A stretch of 9,586 nucleotides of DNA from Actinomycetes bacterium (GTDB taxonomy: Bacteria; Actinomycetota; Actinomycetes; Actinomycetales; Cellulomonadaceae). The position numbers and the translations under genes were made by a program. The stretch lies in the NCBI GenBank assembly GCA_023438885.1, contig JAEXPS010000121.1, positions 1 to 9,586 on the forward strand, written 5' to 3'. This document shows, in pieces, positions 1 through 6,154 of this stretch (within the stretch, counting starts at the first letter, position 1; each line of letters opens with the position of its first letter). Below the pieces are notes generated by a model, which did not search any database, was not told the DNA's origin, and saw only the letters and a list, made by a program, of their open reading frames with translations.

Positions 1-2
1 AC

Positions 3-176
3 ACGAAGACCTCCAGGTCGTCGGGCGGAACCTCAGCAGCTCCACTCCACGACCGGAGGTCTTCATCCGTCCACGACCGCTACCGCGTGTCGTCACACTC
101 CAACAACCAACGTCCCCGGGCAGTACAACTAGTGAAGGCCGCGCAGAAGCGTGGGCGGCTGCACTGGTGGGCCTAG
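3..176 (+). CDS. Possible 3' end of a gene running in from the left edge (doubtful)
   Basis: From base 3 a plus-strand frame stays open for 57 codons and stops at TAG 174-176. Its end reads as basic protein (QLVKAAQKRGRLHWWA) and about three quarters of its codons end in G or C. The neighbouring frame starting at base 2 is also open, to TAG 197-199, so the true frame cannot be decided from this fragment. If the first reading is right, its stop codon interlocks with the stop of the minus-strand gene at 173-175, giving a tail-to-tail pair. I recognise no family. A bulged inverted repeat inside it (5-64) would be unusual in coding DNA and argues for caution. Confidence 0.22.
   Translation, partial: TKTSRSSGGTSAAPLHDRRSSSVHDRYRVSSHSNNQRPRAVQLVKAAQKRGRLHWWA
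5..64. repeat. Imperfect 16-bp inverted repeat with one bulged base
   Basis: The left arm at 5-21 (GAAGACCTCCaGGTCGT) pairs with the right arm at 49-64 (ACGACCGGAGGTCTTC) over all 16 bases apart from one extra A at position 15. The loop is 27 bases. The left arm also contains a small palindrome of its own, GACCT/AGGTC. It could be an operator, a transcript hairpin or part of a mobile-element end. No poly-T run follows, so it is not a typical terminator. Confidence 0.5.
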
Positions 177-763
177 TCGGAACCGACCTCCTGGCGTAGC
201 AGGTCTCTCAGTTGCTCCAGCCTGTCCAGCGTCTCCCCGGCTTCCTTCTTCAAAGACTCCACACTCGCGCTGCCGCGATCCTCGCCGGCTGTTCTCACCC
301 AGTGCTCTACTCCGACTGCGTACATCCAGCACGTTTGGCAGCGCAGCCCAACGGACTTGCTGGCGAAGAGCGATGCTTCCTGGTCCAGGATCCCGAAACT
401 GTTGACGGCGGAATGCAGGGCCTTGTAGTGCTGTGGAAGCCGGTCCCACCAGTCCTCGTCCGGCTTGTCGTCGGGGTAGAGGGCGAACCGAAACACGGCT
501 TCATAGAGCGCACGCCGCCCAGCCTCGATCCGCACATAGAGGTCATGCCGCGCTTCCACGGTCCGGCGGCGCCGCTCGTACTCCAGCGCGTGCTCGTGGC
601 GTCGATCCTCAGCCTTGATCAGGGCCTTGTTGTTCCGACCCGTCGTCCAGACCGTCGACCACACCACGCCGAGGAGGGCCAGGCCGGAGACGACAAAGGG
701 GCCCCACACCTCGGGCCAGGTCCAAACCGTCTCCGCCACCGCGAACAGCATGGCTCGGAACAT
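173..763 (-). CDS. Single-span membrane protein with charged helical cytosolic domain, unknown function
   Basis: This 196-residue protein belongs to no family I recognise. One clear membrane helix lies at about residues 19-41 (GPFVVSGLALLGVVWSTVW is its core). A strongly charged stretch follows at about 45-75 (AEDRRHEHALEYERRRRTVE), typical of a helix or coiled coil emerging on the cytosolic side. The remaining roughly 120 residues look alpha-helical and include CQTC at 142-145 and an acidic/basic amphipathic C-terminus (SLKKEAGETLDRLEQLRDLLRQE). I chose the ATG at 763. The frame stays open to a GTG at 889, but the added 42 residues are Pro/Arg/Ser-rich and look non-coding. No convincing ribosome-binding site is visible at either start, so the start is uncertain. 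The gene diverges from the small plus-strand gene at 907. Single-helix proteins with a cytosolic helical tail occur in accessory islands, but the role here is unknown. Confidence 0.72.
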   Translation of the reverse strand: MFRAMLFAVAETVWTWPEVWGPFVVSGLALLGVVWSTVWTTGRNNKALIKAEDRRHEHALEYERRRRTVEARHDLYVRIEAGRRALYEAVFRFALYPDDKPDEDWWDRLPQHYKALHSAVNSFGILDQEASLFASKSVGLRCQTCWMYAVGVEHWVRTAGEDRGSASVESLKKEAGETLDRLEQLRDLLRQEVGSD

Positions 764-892
764 AGCGCCGAGGCGCACGTGCAAGGAGCGATTCGGAGTA
801 GGCCGACGGCGACCGGACGGCACAGGTCGAGGAGATGCTGACCCGGAAGGACTGACATCCTGGTGGGGTCTGTTCCTGTCCACTTCCACTAC

Positions 893-900
893 AAGGGGAG
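893..900 (+). promoter_or_regulatory. Ribosome-binding site of the 51-residue small protein
   Basis: AAGGGGAG stands six bases before the GTG at 907. It fixes the start of a gene that would otherwise be easy to miss. Confidence 0.65.
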
Positions 901-906
901 AGCCTC

Positions 907-1062
907 GTGGCCAGTTCTGCGCGCCGTCCGCTCGATCTCATCGCCGACTACATCGAGGCGCGCCAGAGTGGCGCCGACGAAGGCGCCCTTGACGCCATTG
1001 CCTCGGACTATTTCAAAGCGTTGCAGACCCTCCAGTGGGTCTTGGACGACCCCTACCGCTGA
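907..1062 (+). CDS. Small acidic helical protein, 51 residues, unknown function
   Basis: GTG at 907 opens a 51-codon frame ending at TGA 1060-1062, with a strong ribosome-binding site (AAGGGGAG, 893-900) six bases upstream. The product begins MASSARRPLDLIADYIEARQ and ends LQTLQWVLDDPYR. It is mostly predicted helix, acidic overall, with a hydrophobic face (LIADYIEA, YFKALQTLQWVL). Most third positions are G or C. The gene is below usual length cut-offs and is divergent to the membrane protein at 173-763, so the two may share a control region (764-906). I recognise no family. A small regulator, adaptor or antitoxin-like protein is possible, but nothing in the sequence decides this. The clean ribosome-binding site and the protein-like composition are the reasons for calling it. 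Confidence 0.6.
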   Translation: MASSARRPLDLIADYIEARQSGADEGALDAIASDYFKALQTLQWVLDDPYR

Positions 1063-1067
1063 CAGGC

Positions 1068-1214
1068 AGGAGGCCCCCCGGGTGGATGGCTGGAGCGGGC
1101 CGCAGAGAAGAGACGGGGGACGGCTTCGCCTGTGGAAGAGCAGCGCCGGCGGGCCGGGCAGTACCTCCGCCGACTTTGGCGCCTGCGTTTACGCCTCAGC
1201 CGTGCCACGCGTAG
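1068..1214 (+). other. Perfect AGGAGG followed by an unresolved short ORF
   Basis: AGGAGG at 1068-1073, just past the stop of the small gene, is followed eight bases later by GTG at 1082 and twelve bases later by ATG at 1086. The ATG frame gives 42 residues ending at TAG 1212-1214. The GTG frame stays open to 1360 but runs antisense through the better-supported minus-strand gene at 1196-1429. The third frame, continuous with the previous gene through its TGA, looks the most protein-like (LERAAEKRRGTASPVEEQRR, to TGA 1228-1230) but lacks a well-placed start. A second small gene probably exists here, possibly damaged by a frameshift. I cannot say which frame is used. Confidence 0.25.
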
Positions 1215-1429
1215 TAGGTCGCCTGCCTGACCGCGTGCCTGACGTTCCTCCTCGACATCCACGGGTACTCAACCGCCACCCACACTCGCGCGGCACGCGT
1301 CTTCGCCCGCCCCCAGTCCCCCTCGAGAAACCTGGCCTCCACGTGCTGCTCTATCGCTGACCTGCACGCCTCCACCTCGGCGACAAGCGCTCGACACCGC
1401 TCGACGCCGGAGCAACCGAGTCTCTCCAC
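1196..1429 (-). CDS. Small basic protein, 77 residues, unknown function
   Basis: GTG at 1429 is preceded by GAGGAG (plus-strand positions 1436-1441) with a six-base gap, an excellent ribosome-binding site. The product is helical and basic: an N-terminal half with regularly spaced Val/Ala and Glu (VERCRALVAEVEACRSAIEQ), then an Arg-rich half with several aromatics (WVAVEYPWMSRRNVRHAVRQ) ending TYYAWHG. The frame is open upstream for another 16 codons (reading ...IEFGKNRRRPIEELA) with no ATG, GTG or TTG, so the GTG is the only standard start. It lies about 80 bases downstream of the membrane protein ending at 1510 and may be co-transcribed with it. The composition suggests nucleic-acid or protein binding, but there is no recognisable motif. 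Confidence 0.6.
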   Translation of the reverse strand: MERLGCSGVERCRALVAEVEACRSAIEQHVEARFLEGDWGRAKTRAARVWVAVEYPWMSRRNVRHAVRQATYYAWHG

Positions 1430-1509
1430 TGCGAGCTCCTCGATGGGTCGTCGCCGGTTCTTGCCGAACTCAATCGAGGCGGAGCCTGTTCAGATCCGAG
1501 CGCGAGGGG

Positions 1510-2133
1510 TCACTCACCTCCGGCTCGCCTCATCAGCACCACGCCAGCGATTACCCAGGCAACCGTGCGCCACCTCGGAGGACGGTGTTCGCCGACGCGG
1601 GCGCCGGCACGCGCCCCTGCCGCACGGCGCACAACCATGGCGAGCGCTTGATCCTCCCTCCACCGATGGTGCGCTTCGGCGAGATGGCTTCGGTGCACGA
1701 TCACGCCCGCGCCGACCGAGGAGACGACCGCAGCAAGTGCGACGGCTATCAACCACTGAAGATCCGGTTCGCTGATGGGCACGCCCCGGTCCATCGACGT
1801 CGCGAACATGAGCGACGCCAGGAAAGTGAGAAGGGACCCATTGACTGCGGCCACGGCCGTCGCGGCGTACCTTGCGAGCGGCAGATGGGCCACCTTCAGG
1901 GTTGGCCCAGTAGCCGGAACCGTGGCGATGGCGACCGCAGCCAGCGGAAGCCACCCGAGCCGAGAGAAGTACGCCGCGACGCCGAGGATCGCCACTAGCC
2001 ACGCAACCAGCAACACCATGTTGTCGCGCGAGATGTCGCGCTTTGGCTCGCCGGCCGCATCCAGTGGTTCCACGCGTACCGGCATCGGACCGCGGGCTAA
2101 TGACCTTGAGGCGGGCGCTGCACTCTCCGCCAC
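1510..2133 (-). CDS. Multi-span membrane protein, unknown function
   Basis: This 207-residue protein shows four clear hydrophobic segments: about residues 39-56 (VLLVAWLVAILGVAAYF), 60-76, 90-112 and 126-147 (WLIAVALAAVVSSVGAGVIV). A fifth weaker one is at about 189-201 (TVAWVIAGVVLM), close to the C-terminus. Between the fourth and fifth lies a loop rich in His, Arg and Ala (HRSHLAEAHHRWRED, then an Ala/Arg-rich stretch). The roughly 38-residue N-terminus is hydrophilic. Translation probably starts at GTG 2133, with only a weak GGGG as ribosome-binding site; ATG at residue 17 is an alternative. I do not recognise a family. Its position just upstream of the 77-residue gene suggests a shared transcript. 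A role as membrane anchor or pore in an accessory system is possible but unsupported by any motif. Confidence 0.65.
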   Translation of the reverse strand: MAESAAPASRSLARGPMPVRVEPLDAAGEPKRDISRDNMVLLVAWLVAILGVAAYFSRLGWLPLAAVAIATVPATGPTLKVAHLPLARYAATAVAAVNGSLLTFLASLMFATSMDRGVPISEPDLQWLIAVALAAVVSSVGAGVIVHRSHLAEAHHRWREDQALAMVVRRAAGARAGARVGEHRPPRWRTVAWVIAGVVLMRRAGGE

Positions 2134-2601
2134 GGCAGCCCCGCTATGCGCGCCCCGTCACCTCGCGCCGCCTCGCGCTGGTCTCGGAATCTGTCGAGTA
2201 CAACACCGTCCCTTTCAGCCTACGGACGCGCGACGTCCATAACGCCCTGCACAAGAGCGGTTCACCCGAGTCTGCTGCAGTCGGCGGGCCCAAGCGAACA
2301 CCAGGACGCCGAGATCCACAGCCGTCCGCAGACAGCCAGCGCACCGTTCACTGCCCCGACAAAGCCGGCACAGGGACACGAATCGGCCCAGTGGACCGAT
2401 GGAAGACCCTTGGCGCGGGCGGTCGAAGGCGTACCCGTTGCCGCGACCACCGCCGCACCAGGGGAACAGGCTTGCCGGCCGAAGACAACTCTTCGCCCTT
2501 GTACCGGCCACTGCCGCCCACACCGCCGTGCCTTGAGATCCTGACATCGAACTAGCGGCAGCGGCACCCCTTACGGTTGCTATCCCCACTACAGTCGTCG
2601 C
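2134..2601. other. Intergenic region without a confident gene
   Basis: These 468 bases separate the divergent membrane protein and DUF4062 genes. Several frames are open on both strands, for example minus 2144-2344, 2215-2589 and 2262-2567, but they overlap one another, are rich in Cys, Arg and Gly, and lack convincing ribosome-binding sites. The most protein-like piece is the end of the 2144-2344 frame (RRLKGTVLYSTDSETSARRR), which might be a gene remnant. The promoter of the DUF4062 gene should lie at the right end. I see no repeat, RNA gene or terminator that I can support. Confidence 0.45.
2590..2595 (+). promoter_or_regulatory. Putative -10 element giving a leaderless DUF4062 mRNA
   Basis: TACAGT fits the actinobacterial TANNNT -10 pattern and ends six bases before the ATG at 2602, the spacing expected if transcription starts at the A of the start codon. 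There is no ribosome-binding site in front of this ATG, which also points to leaderless translation. No good -35 element is visible at the right distance. Confidence 0.35.
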
Positions 2602-3699
2602 ATGGCGATCGAGAAGCGAGAACAGGTGTTCATCAGCTCGACGTTCAGGGATCTCGTCGATGAACGCAGAGAAGTGATTCAGACCCTCCTCGAAGCCGAT
2701 TGCATTCCGTCAGGAATGGAGTTGTTCCCGGCAAGCGACGACGAGAAGTTCGACTTGATCAAGCGCGTGATCGACCTGTGCGACTATTACATCGTCATTC
2801 TCGGAGGTCGCTATGGGAGCGTTGACTATACCGCGCAGATCTCATACACCGAGATGGAATTCGACTATGCCGTCGCGCAGAAGAAGCCCATCATGGGATT
2901 CCTACACGGGACTCCAGGGAAGATCGAAGCCAACAAGACCGACCTCGACCCCGCGCTCCGGGACAAGCTCGACGCGTTCCGAGAGAAGGTCGGCCAGAAG
3001 ATAGTCAAGTATTGGCACTCTCCTGCAGAATTGGGCGCGCAAGTGGCAAAGAGCCTAATCCAGATCCGCAAGTCACACCCTGCGGAAGGCTGGGTCCGGG
3101 CAAGCGATGCAATGACGCCCGAGACCCGACAGGAACTGGCCGAGTTGCAGGCCCGTGTCGCACAACTCACGGCCGAGCTTCAGCGCCAGCAAGAGCGTCG
3201 GCGCGAAGACGTCGATACATCCGACCTGGCACAGGGTGATGACAACGTAAGTCTGGAACTCGTCGTCGAGTTTCATACCTCCGAGCAGATTGCGCAAGGC
3301 AAGGCATCCATGTACAACCGCAAAAAGGGGCGTGGCACCTATTCTACGACCTGGAATGCGGTGTTCAAGCGTTTGGCGCCCGAGATGATGGACGAGGCGT
3401 CAGAGAGCAGGCTGACAGAGGTGCTTTCCGGATACGGCGTTGAGCTCGTACGGGTGCAGGCGTCCAACACGACGCTCGGAGCGGTCTACGGTGCGGACGT
3501 AGTCCTTGAGTCCTTTAATGACGTCAAGGTACAACTCAGCGCATTGGGACTCATTGAGCGAAGCGAGCGACGTCGCGCCATCTCCGACAAGAACACCTAC
3601 TGGCGCTTGACGAGTCGGGGCGTAGAGCAACTAATGCGGCTTCGTGCAATACGGCGGCCACAGCCGGGCGGCGACGATCTGGTAACCGTTGAGCGTTGA
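2602..3699 (+). CDS. DUF4062 protein with C-terminal winged-helix-like region
   Basis: The first 150 or so residues of this 365-residue protein are a DUF4062 domain, recognised by VFISSTFRDLVDERREV (9-25), PSGMELFP (36-43), YIVILGGRYGS (63-73) and the acidic SYTEMEFDYA (81-90). DUF4062 is a Rossmann-like fold seen at the N-terminus of NACHT/WD proteins such as NWD1 and TEP1 and in many bacterial proteins of unknown role. The Glu cluster at 84-86 recalls the catalytic Glu of TIR-like NADases, but that is inference. A coiled coil follows (about 172-202). The C-terminus (about 304-346: DVKVQLSALGLIERSERRR then YWRLTSRGVEQL) looks like a winged helix. There is no NACHT or other ATPase domain. ATG 2602 has no ribosome-binding site and may be leaderless. 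Third positions are visibly more A/T-rich than in the cellulase region. The gene ends 111 bases before the tail of the convergent PIN-like gene, with only a weak CTCCG/CGGAG hairpin (3738-3754) between. Confidence 0.85.
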   Translation: MAIEKREQVFISSTFRDLVDERREVIQTLLEADCIPSGMELFPASDDEKFDLIKRVIDLCDYYIVILGGRYGSVDYTAQISYTEMEFDYAVAQKKPIMGFLHGTPGKIEANKTDLDPALRDKLDAFREKVGQKIVKYWHSPAELGAQVAKSLIQIRKSHPAEGWVRASDAMTPETRQELAELQARVAQLTAELQRQQERRREDVDTSDLAQGDDNVSLELVVEFHTSEQIAQGKASMYNRKKGRGTYSTTWNAVFKRLAPEMMDEASESRLTEVLSGYGVELVRVQASNTTLGAVYGADVVLESFNDVKVQLSALGLIERSERRRAISDKNTYWRLTSRGVEQLMRLRAIRRPQPGGDDLVTVER

Positions 3700-3810
3700 C
3701 CTCGAGCTCATGGCACGTCCGGCCACGCCAGATCGGACTCCGGCCAGGGCGGAGAAGTCTGGCGGCACCGCACTGGGTGCTCGTTGTCGCCGGGCGAGCC
3801 CCGTCGTGTC

Positions 3811-5784
3811 TCACAAAGTACGACTCACGGAGGCTGGACCGCCCACTTCAGGCTCTAGGAATGCGCGTCTTTCAAGGCTGGCAATTCTGTGCCGCGTCAG
3901 CGGAGATTCGACCCGCGCCGCCAACGATCGAATGCTTCCGCCAAGCACTAGGGTCACGACGCCGGCCAGGGTAATCACACTTCCGACCGCACGAAGAACT
4001 CCTGCGAGGGCTGGAGGAATGCCGGGAATCGCGGGCATAAGGACAGACGCCACGCCAATTGCGATGGCTATGGTCAAGCCCGCGAGTAGACCACGGCGCA
4101 CGTCCCGAGCCGCACGGGAGGCAATCGCCGCACGCTGCGAGTTCACGCGCCCCTCCATCTCCGCCAGGGACGCGCGCAATTCCGCCACGCCGCGGGAGGC
4201 CTCGGCCAGGGAGTCACCGAGGTCCTGCGCACGGCGCCGCTCGTCACGGACTTCGGCCTCCGCGACCAATCTTCCTTCTCGTTCCGGCGCGGCTGCTGCG
4301 TCTCGCGATGCCGCGAGTGATGCCTGAACGACGGCGCGCGAGACCCGACTCGAGTCACCGCCAGTCTGATCCATCAGTGCGCGATGAGCTTCCATCGAGA
4401 ACCGGAGTTCGGTGACATCAGCGGGAGAAATCTCCGCACGGTCCCGCAACGCGTCGATCTTGTCCATGTAAGCTCGCCACATAGCTGGGCCCGGATCGAG
4501 CAACGCATAGCTGTCGGCAAGAATCTGGCGGAGGGGCAAGTCGGGCGCTGCCTGGGGGCGCTTCACCCATAGGAGCGTCGTGACATTGTGGTCGAGCAGG
4601 GCCGGCCCGATCGAAGCTCCCTCCTGATCTCGGAAGAACCTCTGGGCCGCCGAAACGAGTGACGTGTTGTCCGTTACTAGGGCAGCTCGACATCGCTCAA
4701 CCTGCTCGACGCGCCTTCCGTTTCGCAGTCGGTGGACGGCGGTAAGGGAATCGAGATCGTGATCAATGGCCGACGGCCGCGTATACCTGATTGCGCTTTC
4801 CAGCGCGACACGCAATGCTCCTTCGTCTACCGTCAGGTCTCGCTCGTGTGGTGGACGCTCGCGAACGGCAATCCGTAGATTACTCAGGTCTTCGTCCATT
4901 GAACCAATCCGCTCAAGGGCGTCACTGGACGACGAGTTGATCTCCAAATAGTGGGCTAGCACGCCCCGCATTGTCGGCGGTCGACGCCCGCCCTTTAGCA
5001 CATCGGCCACTCCGTGCAGCACACCGCGTGCCTCCTGAACGCTGTGCTCAAAGCACGCGACGGCTGCACCGGCCTCGCGGGCCAGGTCAATGAGCTCGAG
5101 CACGGGTCTCGCCGACCGCTCACCCTCATGGCCCAGGGCCTTGAGGATAAGCGGGGTGTCGAGGAACAGAATTGTCGATCGGAATCTCCGGTCAACTTCT
5201 CCCGCGCCGACGGCGTAGAGAGATGCAGAGAGCATCGATCCCTTGACGACATCCGCGAGATACTGCGCGAGCTCCGGCTCCCCCTCGATGACTCGGACGA
5301 CAAATTGTGCGACCAAGTACTCAAGGCCCTCCTGCTGAATCCGGGGAATCGCAGAAACGTCGCCGCGTACAAGGCCCGCCAGTAGTGGAGCGGAGTGAAG
5401 TTCTATGAAGCCGAGGAGCGCGTCTTCCGCGCCATCGGGCGTCAGTTCTCGTCCGAGCGCCGAGCCGTCGGCCATCAACGCGGCCACCAAGCGGTTCCTG
5501 CGCCGGTTCAGAATGACGCTCTGCTCGCGAAAGCGCTCTGAGAACGAACCGCCCTTCTCCGTTAGGTGATAGGCCCTGCCAGAATCTTGGGAGGCGTAGC
5601 CGGATCGCCTCGACCGATCGAGCAGATTCGACACGACGCCGTCGGGAAGCTGCAGGCCAAAACTAGCCGCAATCTGGTCTCGGACCGCCGACGCGCCACT
5701 CGGAACCCCGAGAGCGTGCAGTCCGGCCACGACGAATGGAACGAAGCTGTCGGAGTAGCTCTGGGAGTTGTTGTCCCAGTTCAC
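3811..5784 (-). CDS. Winged-helix / PIN-like nuclease / coiled-coil protein with two C-terminal membrane spans
   Basis: The product has 657 residues from GTG 5784. Residues about 10-80 look like a winged helix (DGVVSNLLDRSRRSGY, then AYHLTEKGG). A helical stretch precedes a PIN-like core: ILFLDTPLIL with Asp209 as first acidic residue, FEHSVQEA with Glu246 and Glu251, DHDLD at 341-345, and LVTDN with Asp372 in the position of the late PIN acidic motif. PIN domains are Mg-dependent RNases, so RNA cleavage is the likely activity. Residues about 500-560 form a charged coiled coil, followed by two membrane helices (about 566-587 and 595-616) and a basic tail, so the nuclease should sit at the inner face of the membrane. 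An alternative start is GTG 5841 (676 residues), preceded by GAGAGG at seven bases. I prefer 5784 because it overlaps the leader ORF stop as GTGA and begins just before the winged helix. The frame open further upstream runs through the tRNA and is not coding. The PIN assignment rests on motif spacing read by eye. Confidence 0.75.
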   Translation of the reverse strand: MNWDNNSQSYSDSFVPFVVAGLHALGVPSGASAVRDQIAASFGLQLPDGVVSNLLDRSRRSGYASQDSGRAYHLTEKGGSFSERFREQSVILNRRRNRLVAALMADGSALGRELTPDGAEDALLGFIELHSAPLLAGLVRGDVSAIPRIQQEGLEYLVAQFVVRVIEGEPELAQYLADVVKGSMLSASLYAVGAGEVDRRFRSTILFLDTPLILKALGHEGERSARPVLELIDLAREAGAAVACFEHSVQEARGVLHGVADVLKGGRRPPTMRGVLAHYLEINSSSSDALERIGSMDEDLSNLRIAVRERPPHERDLTVDEGALRVALESAIRYTRPSAIDHDLDSLTAVHRLRNGRRVEQVERCRAALVTDNTSLVSAAQRFFRDQEGASIGPALLDHNVTTLLWVKRPQAAPDLPLRQILADSYALLDPGPAMWRAYMDKIDALRDRAEISPADVTELRFSMEAHRALMDQTGGDSSRVSRAVVQASLAASRDAAAAPEREGRLVAEAEVRDERRRAQDLGDSLAEASRGVAELRASLAEMEGRVNSQRAAIASRAARDVRRGLLAGLTIAIAIGVASVLMPAIPGIPPALAGVLRAVGSVITLAGVVTLVLGGSIRSLAARVESPLTRHRIASLERRAFLEPEVGGPASVSRTL

Positions 5785-5885
5785 CTTGACGATTGCCAGG
5801 CTCGTGAGAGTCGAACTGTCGCAACGTAGATTCGGTCCCACCTGACAACCTCTCGCGTTCGACGATTGAGAAGATGCACCAGCAC
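5781..5885 (-). CDS. 34-residue leader ORF overlapping the PIN-like gene start
   Basis: GTG at 5885 has GAGGA (plus-strand 5893-5897) seven bases upstream and opens 34 codons (VLVHLLNRRTREVVRWDRIY...) ending at TGA 5781-5783. That stop shares GTGA with the GTG of the PIN-like gene at 5784, the classical four-base overlap for translational coupling. The PIN-like start itself has no ribosome-binding site, so this leader could be what brings ribosomes to it. The peptide is basic with alternating hydrophobic residues. Alternatively, ribosomes start at GTG 5841 and the leader is fortuitous. Codon use gives no clear support either way. Confidence 0.35.
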   Translation of the reverse strand: MLVHLLNRRTREVVRWDRIYVATVRLSRAWQSSR

Positions 5886-5933
5886 GAACGTGTCCTCGGC
5901 GATCAGCGGCCCGCCGGCAGCAAGAGAGCGCCG

Positions 5934-6006
5934 TGCGCCTGGGCGGAATCGAACCGCCGACACCCGCTTTAGGAGAGCGGTGCTCTATCCCCTGAGCTAC
6001 AGGCGC
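5934..6006 (-). tRNA. tRNA-Arg (anticodon CCT)
   Basis: The minus strand folds as a complete 73-base tRNA. It has a 7-bp acceptor stem GCGCCTG/CAGGCGC with discriminator A, D stem GCTC/GAGC, anticodon stem CCGCT/AGCGG with loop CTCCTAA (anticodon CCT, reading AGG arginine codons), variable loop GTGTC, and T stem GGCGG/CCGCC with loop TTCGATT. CCA is not encoded, as is common in actinobacteria. Its 3' end faces the accessory genes to the left, the usual orientation for a tRNA used as an integration site. A TANNNT-like -10 (TAGGCT, plus-strand 6059-6064) lies about 55 bases upstream, without a clear -35. Confidence 0.97.
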
Positions 6007-6008
6007 GT

Positions 6009-6024
6009 CGGGCCCCGGGGCCCG
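6009..6024. repeat. Perfect 16-bp GC palindrome upstream of the tRNA
   Basis: CGGGCCCCGGGGCCCG equals its own reverse complement and starts two bases before the mature 5' end of the tRNA. In the precursor it would sit at the RNase P cleavage side. It may be a structured leader or simply a GC-rich sequence. Confidence 0.55.
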
Positions 6025-6154
6025 GCCGCAGGCGGGGATCGCCATGCGGACGGGGACGAGCCTACCGGCCGCGCCCCTACACCAGCCGCGTAGGCGGGAA
6101 CCCCGAAGCGACAGCAGCCACCCTGCCTCGTCGTGCGCAGGAACAGCAGACACA

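Noticed and set aside
764..889. Upstream extension of the membrane protein gene to GTG 889
   Set aside because: The added residues are Pro/Arg/Ser-rich with no ribosome-binding site; ATG 763 just before the membrane helix is a better start.
2144..2589. Overlapping minus-strand ORFs between the membrane gene and the DUF4062 gene
   Set aside because: They are mutually overlapping, Cys/Arg/Gly-rich, without ribosome-binding sites or recognisable domains. A gene remnant cannot be excluded.
1..5933. Second copy of the tRNA-Arg 3' end as an attachment site
   Set aside because: By eye only an 8-base match (GGGCGGAA at 23-30) was found, too short to mean anything.
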